From NCBI GenBank assembly GCA_949710005.1, contig OX453285.1, positions 10,174,933-10,238,932 of the forward strand: a stretch of DNA of 64,000 nucleotides, written 5' to 3'. The position numbers and the translations under genes were made by a program. The notes under the pieces were generated by a model. The model made no database searches. It worked only from the letters and a program-made list of their open reading frames with translations, and was not told the DNA's origin. Shown here one piece after another: positions 1-13,524 of this stretch. The DNA comes from Ricordea florida. Lineage: Eukaryota > Cnidaria > Anthozoa > Corallimorpharia > Ricordeidae. Position 1 is the first letter of the stretch; each line of letters opens with the position of its first letter.

Positions 1-1046
1 CGAAATACCGTTTTTACAATTAGTAGCGTTTAAAGCTCAATGGAATGTTATTTTTCCGCATAAAATATTGATTTCCCTCTATCCTATTTAACAAAGCCAA
101 ATCGAAAAGCACCAAACGTTAAACGAATACAAATGGAGTGAGGGGTAAGGCAAAGCCATTTCTCTTTGGTTTAAATTTGCCGCAACAACTGAATGTTCCA
201 AGCGGTGCAGTCGAAAGAACGGATTTCAGTTTCTACAAAGTCTTCAATCCTTGGCTAAGAAGCTTAAGCAAATTGCTTGAGTTTAGTTGTCATGCAATGT
301 AGCCTTAATTCAAGCAGAAGGCATGTTTCACGCGCACGGACGCGGTGCGAAGCGCATAATTGTGACGTTGCAGAAGGGTTATTGGATTTGGGCGCGCGCG
401 ACTGTCGACTTAGAGCGACCTAAACGGCTTTTGAAAACCTTTCTATGCATTGCATGTTAAAACTAAAAATAAGATAACTTGGAGCGATACCTCGTCTTAC
501 TTCAATTGTTTGTCTTTGTCGCTGCATTTGTAGAGAAAGCGGACAGTATCCAAAAGTACAAATCATTTACTGTCTACATTGAAGCGCTAGCGGGAAACAG
601 TTTAAACCGAAGGCTTCGGTTGACATTTTTATCGGGATGATAATGGTCGTGCTAAGAAAACATAGCGAAAAAAATTTCCTTAAGCTCTCTCTTCGAATGT
701 TTCTTTAAGAAGTTTGTCGATTTTCAGACGTTTCTGCAAATGCAAAGCTCCTCTAGGCTTAGGCAGTTGTGCTCGTGTACCAAGGGTAACGCATCTTTGT
801 TACCTACCCTGTTTATGGTTTTGATGCGGTGCCGTGTGCACAACATTCATTGGGCTTAATATCGTTGCAGGATTCTTGCAAAGATTTGTTTGTAGTAACG
901 AAAGCTGTGTCACGACTCCCAACAAACGAGTAGGCAGTCAGTTGTGTAGTTTCCATCTTTTTGCCAAAAATATTGGTCAAGAAGGAAGACAAGACTTTTC
1001 GAGAAATGAGGCTTGACGCGGACAGCGAAAATTGAGGAAACGGCAG

Positions 1047-1050
1047 AAAA
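1047..1050 (-). terminator. Pol III T-run terminator of 5S copy 1
   Basis: On the minus strand, TTTT begins 4 nt past the 5S 3' end. The same run is present at the same offset in the other units, including the decayed copy at 17590. Confidence 0.7.
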
Positions 1051-1054
1051 TGTA

Positions 1055-1174
1055 AAGCCTACAACACGAGGTATTCCCAGGCAGTCACCCAGCCTGGTAC
1101 TAAGCCCGCTCTACGGGTCTTGACTGCGGTGATTGGACGAGAACCGGTATATCTCCCGTGATATGGTCGTAGAC
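1055..1174 (-). rRNA. 5S rRNA, array copy 1
   Basis: The reverse complement reads GTCTACGACCATATCACGGG at the 5' end and closes with GTTGTAGGCTT, exactly 120 nt. The C-box-like segment GGGTGACTGCCTGGGAATAC is close to the animal 5S consensus. Helix II (CGGG/CCCG) and helix IV (CCAGGC/GCCTGG) can pair. A TTTT Pol III terminator follows a few bases past the 3' end. The middle of the gene (A-box region, AGTCAAGACC) differs from the usual animal AGTTAAGC. Confidence 0.9.
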
Positions 1175-2290
1175 GAAGGTAACGTTTCGAATTGAGGGTT
1201 TTTCATTTTCCAGTGCGTTGCTTATTCAAAATTCCGAAATACCGTTTTTACAATTAGTAGCGTTTAAAGCTCAATGGAATGTTATTTTTCGGCATAAAAT
1301 ATTGATTTCCCTCTATCCTATTTAACAAAGCCAAATCGAAAAGCACCAAACCTTAAACGAATATACAAATGGAGTGAGGGGTAAAGCAAAGCCATTTCTC
1401 TTTGGTTTAAATTTGCCGCAACAACTGAATGTTCCAAGCGGTGCAGTCGAAAGAACGGATTTCAGTTTCTACAAAGTCTTCAATCCTTGGCTAAGAAGTT
1501 TAAGCAAATTGCTTGAGTTTAGTTGTCATGCAATGTAGCCTTAATTCAAGCAGAAGGCATGTTTCACGCGCACGGACGCGGTGCGAAGCGCATAATTGTG
1601 ACGTTGCAGAAGGGTTATTGGATTTGGGCGCGCGCGACTGTCGACTTAGAGCGACCTAAACGGCTTTTGAAAACCTTTCTATGCATTGCATGTTAAAACT
1701 AAAAATAAGATAACTTGGAGCGATACCTCGTCTTACTTCAATTGTTTGTCTTTGTCGCTGCATTTGTAGAGAAAGCGGACAGTATCCAAAAGTACAAATC
1801 ATTTACTGTCTACATTGAAGCGCTAGCGGGAAACAGTTTAAACCGAAGGCTTCGGTTGACATTTTTATCGGGATGATAATGGTCGTGCTAAGAAAACATA
1901 GGGAAAAAAATTTCCTTAAGCTCTCTCTTCGAATGTTTCTTTAAGAGGTTTGTCGATTTTCAGACGTTTCTGCAAATGCAAAGCTCCTCTAGGCTTAGGC
2001 AGTTGTGCTCGTGTACCAAGGGTAACGCATCTTTGTTACCTACCCTGTTTATGGTTTTGATGCGGTGCCGTGTGCACAACATTCATTGGGCTTAATATCG
2101 TTGCAGGATTCTTGCAAAGATTTGTTTGGAGTAACGAAAGCTGTTTCACGACTCCCAACAAACGAGTAGGCAGTCAGTTGTGTAGTTTCCATCTTTTTGC
2201 CAAAAATATTGGTCAAGAAGGAAGACAAGACTTTTCGAGAAATGAGGCTTGACGCGGAGAGCGAAAATTGAGGAAACGGCAGAAAATGTA

Positions 2291-2410
2291 AAGCCTACAA
2301 CACGAGGTATTCCCAGGCAGTCACCCAGCCTGGTACTAAGCCCGCTCTAGGGGTCTTGACTGCGGTGATTGGACGAGAACCGGTATATCTCCCGTGATAT
2401 GGTCGTAGAC
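2291..2410 (-). rRNA. 5S rRNA, array copy 2
   Basis: Full-length 120-nt copy. It differs from copy 1 at one site (plus strand CTCTAGGGG instead of CTCTACGGG), which puts a C-C mismatch in helix II. Confidence 0.88.
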
Positions 2411-3524
2411 GAAGGTAACGTTTCGAATTGAGGGTTTTTCATTTTCCAGTGCGTTGCTTATTCAAAATTCCGAAATACCGTTTTTACAATTAGTAGCGTT
2501 TAAAGCTCAATGGAATGTTATTTTTCGGCATAAAATATTGATTTCCCTCTATCCTATTTAACAAAGCCAAATCGAAAAGCACCAAACGTTAAACGAATAC
2601 AAATGGAGTGAGGGGTAAAGCAAAGCCATTTCTCTTTTGTTTAAATTTGCCGCAACAACTGAATGTTCCAAGCGGTGCAGTCGAAAGAACGGATTTCAGT
2701 TTCTACAAAGTCTTCAATCCTTGGCTAAGAAGCTTAAGCAAATTGCTTGAGTTTAGTTGTCATGCAATGTAGCCTTAATTCAAGCAGAAGGCATGTTTCA
2801 CGCGCACGGACGCGGTGCGAAGCGCATAATTGTGACGTTGCAGAACGGTTATTGGATTTGGGCGCGCGCGACTGTCGACTTAGAGCGACCTAAACGGCTT
2901 TTGAAAACCTTTCTATGCATTTCATGTTAAAACTAAAAATAAGATAACTTGGAGCGATACCTCGTCTTACTTCAATTGTTTGTCTTTGTCGCTGCATTTG
3001 TAGAGAAAGCGGACAGTATCCAAAAGTACAAATCATTTACTGTCTACATTGAAGCGCTAGCGGGAAACAGTTTAAACCGAAGGCTTCGGTTGACATTTTT
3101 ATCGGGATGATAATGGTCGTGCTAAGAAAACATAGGGAAAAAAATTTCCTTAAGCTCTCTCTTCGAATGTTTCTTTAAGAGGTTTGTCGATTTTCAGACG
3201 TTTCTGCAAATGCAAAGCTCCTCTAGGCTTAGGCAGTTGTGCTCGTGTACCAAGGGTAACGCATCTTTGTTACCTACCCTGTTTATGGTTTTGATGCGGT
3301 GCCGTGTGCACAACATTCATTGGGCTTAATATCGTTGCAGGATTCTTGCAAAGATTTGTTTGTAGTAACGAAAGCTGTGTCACGACTCCCAACAAACGAG
3401 TAGGCAGTCAGTTGTGTAGTTTCCATCTTTTTGCCAAAAATATTGGTCAAGAAGGAAGACAAGACTTTTCGAGAAATGAGGCTTGACGCGGACAGCGAAA
3501 ATTGAGGAAACGGCAGAAAATGTA

Positions 3525-3644
3525 AAGCCTACAACACGAGGTATTCCCAGGCAGTCACCCAGCCTGGTACTAAGCCCGCTCTACGGGTCTTGACTGCGGT
3601 GATTGGACGAGAACCGGTATATCTCCCGTGATATGGTCGTAGAC
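3525..3644 (-). rRNA. 5S rRNA, array copy 3
   Basis: Full-length and identical to copy 1 over the 120 nt. Confidence 0.9.
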
Positions 3645-4760
3645 GAAGGTAACGTTTCGAATTGAGGGTTTTTCATTTTCCAGTGCGTTGCTTATTCAAA
3701 ATTCCGAAATACCGTTTTTACAATTAGTAGCGTTTAAAGCTCAATGGAATGTTATTTTTCGGCATAAAATATTGATTTCCCTCTATCCTATTTAACAAAG
3801 CCAAATCGAAAAGCACCAAACCTTAAACGAATATACAAATGGAGTGAGGGGTAAAGCAAAGCCATTTCTCTTTGGTTTAAATTTGCCGCAACAACTGAAT
3901 GTTCCAAGCGGTGCAGTCGAAAGAACGGATTTCAGTTTCTACAAAGTCTTCAATCCTTGGCTAAGAAGTTTAAGCAAATTGCTTGAGTTTAGTTGTCATG
4001 CAATGTAGCCTTAATTCAAGCAGAAGGCATGTTTCACGCGCACGGACGCGGTGCGAAGCGCATAATTGTGACGTTGCAGAAGGGTTATTGGATTTGGGCG
4101 CGCGCGACTGTCGACTTAGAGCGACCTAAACGGCTTTTGAAAACCTTTCTATGCATTGCATGTTAAAACTAAAAATAAGATAACTTGGAGCGATACCTCG
4201 TCTTACTTCAATTGTTTGTCTTTGTCGCTGCATTTGTAGAGAAAGCGGACAGTATCCAAAAGTACAAATCATTTACTGTCTACATTGAAGCGCTAGCGGG
4301 AAACAGTTTAAACCGAAGGCTTCGGTTGACATTTTTATCGGGATGATAATGGTCGTGCTAAGAAAACATAGGGAAAAAAATTTCCTTAAGCTCTCTCTTC
4401 GAATGTTTCTTTAAGAGGTTTGTCGATTTTCAGACGTTTCTGCAAATGCAAAGCTCCTCTAGGCTTAGGCAGTTGTGCTCGTGTACCAAGGGTAACGCAT
4501 CTTTGTTACCTACCCTGTTTATGGTTTTGATGCGGTGCCGTGTGCACAACATTCATTGGGCTTAATATCGTTGCAGGATTCTTGCAAAGATTTGTTTGGA
4601 GTAACGAAAGCTGTTTCACGACTCCCAACAAACGAGTAGGCAGTCAGTTGTGTAGTTTCCATCTTTTTGCCAAAAATATTGGTCAAGAAGGAAGACAAGA
4701 CTTTTCGAGAAATGAGGCTTGACGCGGAGAGCGAAAATTGAGGAAACGGCAGAAAATGTA

Positions 4761-4880
4761 AAGCCTACAACACGAGGTATTCCCAGGCAGTCACCCAGCC
4801 TGGTACTAAGCCCGCTCTAGGGGTCTTGACTGCGGTGATTGGACGAGAACCGGTATATCTCCCGTGATATGGTCGTAGAC
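4761..4880 (-). rRNA. 5S rRNA, array copy 4
   Basis: Full-length and identical to copy 2, with the helix II C-C mismatch. This matches the alternation of unit types. Confidence 0.88.
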
Positions 4881-5994
4881 GAAGGTAACGTTTCGAATTG
4901 AGGGTTTTTCATTTTCCAGTGCGTTGCTTATTCAAAATTCCGAAATACCGTTTTTACAATTAGTAGCGTTTAAAGCTCAATGGAATGTTATTTTTCGGCA
5001 TAAAATATTGATTTCCCTCTATCCTATTTAACAAAGCCAAATCGAAAAGCACCAAACGTTAAACGAATACAAATGGAGTGAGGGGTAAAGCAAAGCCATT
5101 TCTCTTTTGTTTAAATTTGCCGCAACAACTGAATGTTCCAAGCGGTGCAGTCGAAAGAACGGATTTCAGTTTCTACAAAGTCTTCAATCCTTGGCTAAGA
5201 AGCTTAAGCAAATTGCTTGAGTTTAGTTGTCATGCAATGTAGCCTTAATTCAAGCAGAAGGCATGTTTCACGCGCACGGACGCGGTGCGAAGCGCATAAT
5301 TGTGACGTTGCAGAACGGTTATTGGATTTGGGCGCGCGCGACTGTCGACTTAGAGCGACCTAAACGGCTTTTGAAAACCTTTCTATGCATTTCATGTTAA
5401 AACTAAAAATAAGATAACTTGGAGCGATACCTCGTCTTACTTCAATTGTTTGTCTTTGTCGCTGCATTTGTAGAGAAAGCGGACAGTATCCAAAAGTACA
5501 AATCATTTACTGTCTACATTGAAGCGCTAGCGGGAAACAGTTTAAACCGAAGGCTTCGGTTGACATTTTTATCGGGATGATAATGGTCGTGCTAAGAAAA
5601 CATAGGGAAAAAAATTTCCTTAAGCTCTCTCTTCGAATGTTTCTTTAAGAGGTTTGTCGATTTTCAGACGTTTCTGCAAATGCAAAGCTCCTCTAGGCTT
5701 AGGCAGTTGTGCTCGTGTACCAAGGGTAACGCATCTTTGTTACCTACCCTGTTTATGGTTTTGATGCGGTGCCGTGTGCACAACATTCATTGGGCTTAAT
5801 ATCGTTGCAGGATTCTTGCAAAGATTTGTTTGGAGTAACGAAAGCTGTTTCACGACTCCCAACAAACGAGTAGGCAGTCAGTTGTGTAGTTTCCATCTTT
5901 TTGCCAAAAATATTGATCAAGAAGGAAGACAGGACTTTTCGAGAAATGAGGCTTGACGCGGAGAGCGAAAATTGAGGAAACGGCAGAAAATGTA

Positions 5995-6114
5995 AAGCCT
6001 ACAACACGAGGTATTCCCAGGCAGTCACCCAGCCTGGTACTAAGCCCGCTCTACGGGTCTTGACTGCGTTGATCGGACGAGAACCGGTATATTTCCCGTG
6101 ATATGGCCGTAGAC
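5995..6114 (-). rRNA. 5S rRNA, array copy 5 (variant)
   Basis: Full-length third subtype. Plus-strand differences from copy 1 are GCGTTGATCGG, ATATTTCCCG and ATGGCCG. GCC in the 5' stem matches the common animal 5' end GGCCAUA better than copy 1 does. Confidence 0.88.
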
Positions 6115-7230
6115 GAAGGTAACGTTTGGAATTGAGGGTTTTTCATTTTACAGTGCGTTGCTTATTCAAAATTCCGAAATACCGTTTTTACAATTAGTAG
6201 CGTTTAAAGCTCAATGGAATGTTATTTTTCCGCATAAAATATTGATTTCCCTCTATCCTATTTAACAAAGCCAAATCGAAAAGCACCAAACCTTAAACGA
6301 ATATACAAATGGAGTGAGGGGTAAAGCAAAGCCATTTCTCTTTGGTTTAAATTTGCCGCAACAACTGAATGTTCCAAGCGGTGCAGTCGAAAGAACGGAT
6401 TTCAGTTTCTACAAAGTCTTAAATCCTTGGCTAAGAAGTTTAAGCAAATTGCTTGAGTTTAGTTGTCATGCAATGTAGCCTTAATTCAAGCAGAAGGCAT
6501 GTTTCACGCGCACGGACGCGGTGCGAAGCGCATAATTGTGACGTTGCAGAAGGGTTATTGGATTTGGGCGCGCGCGACTGTCGACTTAGAGCGACCTAAA
6601 CGGCTTTTGAAAACCTTTCTATGCATTGCATGTTAAAACTAAAAATAAGATAACTTGGAGCGATACCTCGTCTTACTTCAATTGTTTGTCTTTGTCGCTG
6701 CATTTGTAGAGAAAGCGGACAGTATCCAAAAGTACAAATCATTTACTGTCTACATTGAAGCGCTAGCGGGAAACAGTTTAAACCGAAGGCTTCGGTTGAC
6801 ATTTTTATCGGGATGATAATGGTCGTGCTAAGAAAACATAGGGAAAAAAATTTCCTTAAGCTCTCTCTTCGAATGTTTCTTTAAGAGGTTTGTCGATTTT
6901 CAGACGTTTCTGCAAATGCAAAGCTCCTCTAGGCTTAGGCAGTTGTGCTCGTGTACCAAGGGTAACGCATCTTTGTTACCTACCCTGTTTATGGTTTTGA
7001 TGCGGTGCCGTGTGCACAACATTCATTGGGCTTAATATCGTTGCAGGATTCTTGCAAAGATTTGTTTGGAGTAACGAAAGCTGTTTCACGACTCCCAACA
7101 AACGAGTAGGCAGTCAGTTGTGTAGTTTCCATCTTTTTGCCAAAAATATTGATCAAGAAGGAAGACAGGACTTTTCGAGAAATGAGGCTTGACGCGGAGA
7201 GCGAAAATTGAGGAAACGGCAGAAAATGTA

Positions 7231-7350
7231 AGGCCTACAACACGAGGTATTCCCAGGCAGTCACCCAGCCTGGTACTAAGCCCGCTCTACGGGTCTTGAC
7301 TGCGTTGATCGGACGAGAACCGGTATATTTCCCGTGATATGGCCGTAGAC
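7231..7350 (-). rRNA. 5S rRNA, array copy 6 (variant)
   Basis: Same subtype as copy 5, plus a unique change next to the 3' end (AGGCCT on the plus strand where other copies have AAGCCT). Confidence 0.87.
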
Positions 7351-8466
7351 GAAGGTAACGTTTCGAATTGAGGGTTTTTCATTTTACAGTGCGTTGCTTA
7401 TTCAAAATTCCGAAATACCGTTTTTACAATTAGTAGCGTTTAAAGCTCAATGGAATGTTATTTTTCGGCATAAAATATTGATTTCCCTCTATCCTATTTA
7501 ACAAAGCCAAATCGAAAAGCACCAAACCTTAAACGAATATACAAATGGAGTGAGGGGTAAAGCAAAGCCATTTCTCTTTGGTTTAAATTTGCCGCAACAA
7601 CTGAATGTTCCAAGCGGTGCAGTCGAAAGAACGGATTTCAGTTTCTACAAAGTCTTAAATCCTTGGCTAAGAAGTTTAAGCAAATTGCTTGAGTTTAGTT
7701 GTCATGCAATGTAGCCTTAATTCAAGCAGAAGGCATGTTTCACGCGCACGGACGCGGTGCAAAGCGCATAATTGTGACGTTGCAGAAGGGTTATTGGATT
7801 TGGGCGCGCGCGACTGTCGACTTAGAGCGACCTAAACGGCTTTTGAAAACCTTTCTATGCATTGCATGTTAAAACTAAAAATAAGATAACTTGGAGCGAT
7901 ACCTCGTCTTACTTCAATTGTTTGTCTTTGTCGCTGCATTTGTAGAGAAAGCGGACAGTATCCAAAAGTACAAATCATTTACTGTCTACATTGAAGCGCT
8001 AGCGGGAAACAGTTTAAACCGAAGGCTTCGGTTGACATTTTTATCGGGATGATAATAGTCGTGCTAAGAAAACATAGGGAAAAAAATTTCCTTAAGCTCT
8101 CTCTTCGAATGTTTCTTTAAGAGGTTTGTCGATTTTCAGACGTTTCTGCAAATGCAAAGCTCCTCTAGGCTTAGGCAGTTGTGCTCGTGTACCAAGGGTA
8201 ACGCATCTTTGTTACCTACCCTGTTTATGGTTTTGATGCGGTGCCGTGTGCACAACATTCATTGGGCTTAATATCGTTGCAGGATTCTTGCAAAGATTTG
8301 TTTGGAGTAACGAAAGCTGTTTCACGACTCCCAACAAACGAGTAGGCAGTCAGTTGTGTAGTTTCCATCTTTTTGCCAAAAATATTGGTCAAGAAGGAAG
8401 ACAAGACTTTTCGAGAAATGAGGCTTGACGCGGAGAGCGAAAATTGAGGAAACGGCAGAAAATGTA

Positions 8467-8586
8467 AAGCCTACAACACGAGGTATTCCCAGGCAGTCAC
8501 CCAGCCTGGTACTAAGCCCGCTCTAGGGGTCTTGACTGCGGTGATTGGACGAGAACCGGTATATCTCCCGTGATATGCTCGTAGAC
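8467..8586 (-). rRNA. 5S rRNA, array copy 7
   Basis: Full-length. It has the helix II mismatch of copies 2 and 4 plus a G-to-C change near the 5' end (plus strand ATGCTCG). Confidence 0.87.
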
Positions 8587-9700
8587 GAAGGTAACGTTTC
8601 GAATTGAGGGTTTTTCATTTTCCAGTGCGTTGCTTATTCAAAATTCCGAAATACCGTTTTTACAATTAGTAGCGTTTAAAGCTCAATGGAATGTTATTTT
8701 TCCGCATAAAATATTGATTTCCCTCTATCCTATTTAACAAAGCCAAATCGAAAAGCACCAAACGTTAAACGAATACAAATGGAGTGAGGGGTAAAGCAAA
8801 GCCATTTCTCTTTGGTTTAAATTTGCCGCAACAACTGAATGTTCCAAGCGGTGCAGTCGAAAGAACGGATTTCAGTTTCTACAAAGTCTTCAATCCTTGG
8901 CTAAGAAGCTTAAGCAAATTGCTTGAGTTTAGTTGTCATGCAATGTAGCCTTAATTCAAGCAGAAAGCATGTTTCACGCGCACGGACGCGGTGCGAAGCG
9001 CATAATTGTGACGTTGCAGAAGGGTTATTGGATTTGGGCGCGCGCGACTGTCGACTTAGAGCGACCTAAACGGCTTTTGAAAACCTTTCTATGCATTGCA
9101 TGTTAAAACTAAAAATAAGATAACTTGGAGCGATACCTCGTCTTACTTCAATTGTTTGTCTTTGTCGCTGCATTTGTAGAGAAAGCGGACAGTATCCAAA
9201 AGTACAAATCATTTACTGTCTACATTGAAGCGCTAGCGGGAAACAGTTTAAACCGAAGGCTTCGGTTGACATTTTTATCGGGATGATAATGGTCGTGCTA
9301 AGAAAACATAGGGAAAAAAATTTCCTTAAGCTCTCTCTTCGAATGTTTCTTTAAGAGGTTTGTCGATTTTCAGACGTTTCTGCAAATGCAAAGCTCCTCT
9401 AGGCTTAGGCAGTTGTGCTCGTGTACCAAGGGTAACGCATCTTTGTTACCTACCCTGTTTATGGTTTTGATGCGGTGCCGTGTGCACAACATTCATTGGG
9501 CTTAATATCGTTGCAGGATTCTTGCAAAGATTTGTTTGGAGTAACGAAAGCTGTTTCACGACTCCCAACAAACGAGTAGGCAGTCAGTTGTGTAGTTTCC
9601 ATCTTTTTGCCAAAAATATTGGTCAAGAAGGAAGACAAGACTTTTCGAGAAATGAGGCTTGACGCGGAGAGCGAAAATTGAGGAAACGGCAGAAAATGTA

Positions 9701-9820
9701 AAGCCTACAACACGAGGTATTCCCAGGCAGTCACCCAGCCTGGTACTAAGCCCGCTCTACGGGTCTTGACTGCGGTGATTGGACGAGAACCGGTATATCT
9801 CCCGTGATATGCTCGTAGAC
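9701..9820 (-). rRNA. 5S rRNA, array copy 8
   Basis: Full-length. It resembles copy 1 but shares the ATGCTCG change with neighbouring copy 7, showing local exchange between adjacent units. Confidence 0.87.
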
Positions 9821-10934
9821 GAAGGTAACGTTTCGAATTGAGGGTTTTTAATTTTCCAGTGCGTTGCTTATTCAAAATTCCGAAATACCGTTTTTACAAT
9901 TAGTAGCGTTTAAAGCTCAATGGAATGTTATTTTTCCGCATAAAATATTGATTTCCCTCTATCCTATTTAACAAAGCCAAATCGAAAAGCACCAAACGTT
10001 AAACGAATACAAATGGAGTGAGGGGTAAAGCAAAGCCATTTCTCTTTGGTTTAAATTTGCCGCAACAACTGAATGTTCCAAGCGGTGCAGTCGAAAGAAC
10101 GGATTTCAGTTTCTACAAAGTCTTCAATCCTTGGCTAAGAAGCTTAAGCAAATTGCTTGAGTTTAGTTGTCATGCAATGTAGCCTTAATTCAAGCAGAAG
10201 GCATGTTTCACGCGCACGGACGCGGTGCGAAGCGCATAATTGTGACGTTGCAGAAGGGTTATTGGATTTGGGCGCGCGCGACTGTCGACTTAGAGCGACC
10301 TAAACGGCTTTTGAAAACCTTTCTATGCATTGCATGTTAAAACTAAAAATAAGATAACTTGGAGCGATACCTCGTCTTACTTCAATTGTTTGTCTTTGTC
10401 GCTGCATTTGTAGAGAAAGCGGACAGTATCCAAAAGTACAAATCATTTACTGTCTACATTGAAGCGCTAGCGGGAAACAGTTTAAACCGAAGGCTTCGGT
10501 TGACATTTTTATCGGGATGATAATGGTCGTGCTAAGAAAACATAGCGAAAAAAATTTCCTTAAGCTCTCTCTTCGAATGTTTCTTTAAGAGGTTTGTCGA
10601 TTTTCAGACGTTTCTGCAAATGCAAAGCTCCTCTAGGCTTAGGCAGTTGTGCTCGTGTACCAAGGGTAACGCATCTTTGTTACCTACCCTGTTTATGGTT
10701 TTGATGCGGTGCCGTGTGCACAACATTCATTGGGCTTAATATCGTTGCAGGATTCTTGCAAAGATTTGTTTGGAGTAACGAAAGCTGTTTCACGACTCCC
10801 AACAAACGAGTAGGCAGTCAGTTGTGTAGTTTCCATCTTTTTGCCAAAAATATTGATCAAGAAGGAAGACAGGACTTTTCGAGAAATGAGGCTTGACGCG
10901 GACAGCGAAAATTGAGGAAACGGCAGAAAATGTA

Positions 10935-11054
10935 AAGCCTACAACACGAGGTATTCCCAGGCAGTCACCCAGCCTGGTACTAAGCCCGCTCTACGGGTCT
11001 TGACTGCGTTGATCGGACGAGAACCGGTATATTTCCCGTGATATGGCCGTAGAC
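10935..11054 (-). rRNA. 5S rRNA, array copy 9 (variant)
   Basis: Full-length, same subtype as copy 5 (GCGTTGATCGG, ATATTTCCCG, ATGGCCG). Confidence 0.88.
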
Positions 11055-12170
11055 GAAGGTAACGTTTGGAATTGAGGGTTTTTCATTTTACAGTGCGTTG
11101 CTTATTCAAAATTCCGAAATACCGTTTTTACAATTAGTAGCGTTTAAAGCTCAATGGAATGTTATTTTTCCGCATAAAATATTGATTTCCCTCTATCCTA
11201 TTTAACAAAGCCAAATCGAAAAGCACCAAACCTTAAACGAATATACAAATGGAGTGAGGGGTAAAGCAAAGCCATTTCTCTTTGGTTTAAATTTGCCGCA
11301 ACAACTGAATGTTCCAAGCGGTGCAGTCGAAAGAACGGATTTCAGTTTCTACAAAGTCTTAAATCCTTGGCTAAGAAGTTTAAGCAAATTGCTTGAGTTT
11401 AGTTGTCATGCAATGTAGCCTTAATTCAAGCAGAAGGCATGTTTCACGCGCACGGACGCGGTGCGAAGCGCATAATTGTGACGTTGCAGAAGGGTTATTG
11501 GATTTGGGCGCGCGCGACTGTCGACTTAGAGCGACCTAAACGGCTTTTGAAAACCTTTCTATGCATTGCATGTTAAAACTAAAAATAAGATAACTTGGAG
11601 CGATACCTCGTCTTACTTCAATTGTTTGTCTTTGTCGCTGCATTTGTAGAGAAAGCGGACAGTATCCAAAAGTACAAATCATTTACTGTCTACATTGAAG
11701 CGCTAGCGGGAAACAGTTTAAACCGAAGGCTTCGGTTGACATTTTTATCGGGATGATAATAGTCGTGCTAAGAAAACATAGGGAAAAAAATTTCCTTAAG
11801 CTCTCTCTTCGAATGTTTCTTTAAGAGGTTTGTCGATTTTCAGACGTTTCTGCAAATGCAAAGCTCCTCTAGGCTTAGGCAGTTGTGCTCGTGTACCAAG
11901 GGTAACGCATCTTTGTTACCTACCCTGTTTATGGTTTTGATGCGGTGCCGTGTGCACAACATTCATTGGGCTTAATATCGTTGCAGGATTCTTGCAAAGA
12001 TTTGTTTGGAGTAACGAAAGCTGTTTCACGACTCCCAACAAACGAGTAGGCAGTCAGTTGTGTAGTTTCCATCTTTTTGCCAAAAATATTGGTCAAGAAG
12101 GAAGACAAGACTTTTCGAGAAATGAGGCTTGACGCGGAGAGCGAAAATTGAGGAAACGGCAGAAAATGTA

Positions 12171-12290
12171 AAGCCTACAACACGAGGTATTCCCAGGCAG
12201 TCACCCAGCCTGGTACTAAGCCCGCTCTAGGGGTCTTGACTGCGGTGATTGGACGAGAACCGGTATATCTCCCGTGATATGGTCGTAGAC
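12171..12290 (-). rRNA. 5S rRNA, array copy 10
   Basis: Full-length, identical subtype to copies 2 and 4, with the helix II mismatch. Confidence 0.88.
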
Positions 12291-13404
12291 GAAGGTAACG
12301 TTTCGAATTGAGGGTTTTTCATTTTCCAGTGCGTTGCTTATTCAAAATTCCGAAATACCGTTTTTACAATTAGTAGCGTTTAAAGCTCAATGGAATGTTA
12401 TTTTTCCGCATAAAATATTGATTTCCCTCTATCCTATTTAACAAAGCCAAATCGAAAAGCACCAAACGTTAAACGAATACAAATGGAGTGAGGGGTAAAG
12501 CAAAGCCATTTCTCTTTGGTTTAAATTTGCCGCAACAACTGAATGTTCCAAGCGGTGCAGTCGAAAGAACGGATTTCAGTTTCTACAAAGTCTTCAATCC
12601 TTGGCTAAGAAGCTTAAGCAAATTGCTTGAGTTTAGTTGTCATGCAATGTAGCCTTAATTCAAGCAGAAGGCATGTTTCACGCGCACGGACGCGGTGCGA
12701 AGCGCATAATTGTGACGTTGCAGAAGGGTTATTGGATTTGGGCGCGCGCGACTGTCGACTTAGAGCGACCTAAACGGCTTTTGAAAACCTTTCTATGCAT
12801 TGCATGTTAAAACTAAAAATAAGATAACTTGGAGCGATACCTCGTCTTACTTCAATTGTTTGTCTTTGTCGCTGCATTTGTAGAGAAAGCGGACAGTATC
12901 CAAAAGTACAAATCATTTACTGTCTACATTGAAGCGCTAGCGGGAAACAGTTTAAACCGAAGGCTTCGGTTGACATTTTTATCGGGATGATAATGGTCGT
13001 GCTAAGAAAACATAGCGAAAAAAATTTCCTTAAGCTCTCTCTTCGAATGTTTCTTTAAGAGGTTTGTCGATTTTCAGACGTTTCTGCAAATGCAAAGCTC
13101 CTCTAGGCTTAGGCAGTTGTGCTCGTGTACCAAGGGTAACGCATCTTTGTTACCTACCCTGTTTATGGTTTTGATGCGGTGCCGTGTGCACAACATTCAT
13201 TGGGCTTAATATCGTTGCAGGATTCTTGCAAAGATTTGTTTGGAGTAACGAAAGCTGTTTCACGACTCCCAACAAACGAGTAGGCAGTCAGTTGTGTAGT
13301 TTCCATCTTTTTGCCAAAAATATTGATCAAGAAGGAAGACAGGACTTTTCGAGAAATGAGGCTTGACGCGGACAGCGAAAATTGAGGAAACGGCAGAAAA
13401 TGTA

Positions 13405-13524
13405 AAGCCTACAACACGAGGTATTCCCAGGCAGTCACCCAGCCTGGTACTAAGCCCGCTCTACGGGTCTTGACTGCGTTGATCGGACGAGAACCGGTAT
13501 ATTTCCCGTGATATGGCCGTAGAC
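13405..13524 (-). rRNA. 5S rRNA, array copy 11 (variant)
   Basis: Full-length, same subtype as copies 5 and 9. Confidence 0.88.

Noticed and set aside
834..1016. Identical 60-codon frames in every 5S unit (MCTTFIGLN...)
   Set aside because: Conservation follows from array homogenisation. The frame lies in spacer, has no homology and varies with spacer substitutions.
1480..1500. U2 snRNA-like TTGGCTAAGA in the spacer
   Set aside because: A ten-base match with no surrounding U2 sequence or Sm site.
1715..1750. U6 snRNA-like string TTGGAGCGATAC in the 5S spacer
   Set aside because: Only 11 of 12 bases match. The ACAGAGA box and the rest of U6 are absent.
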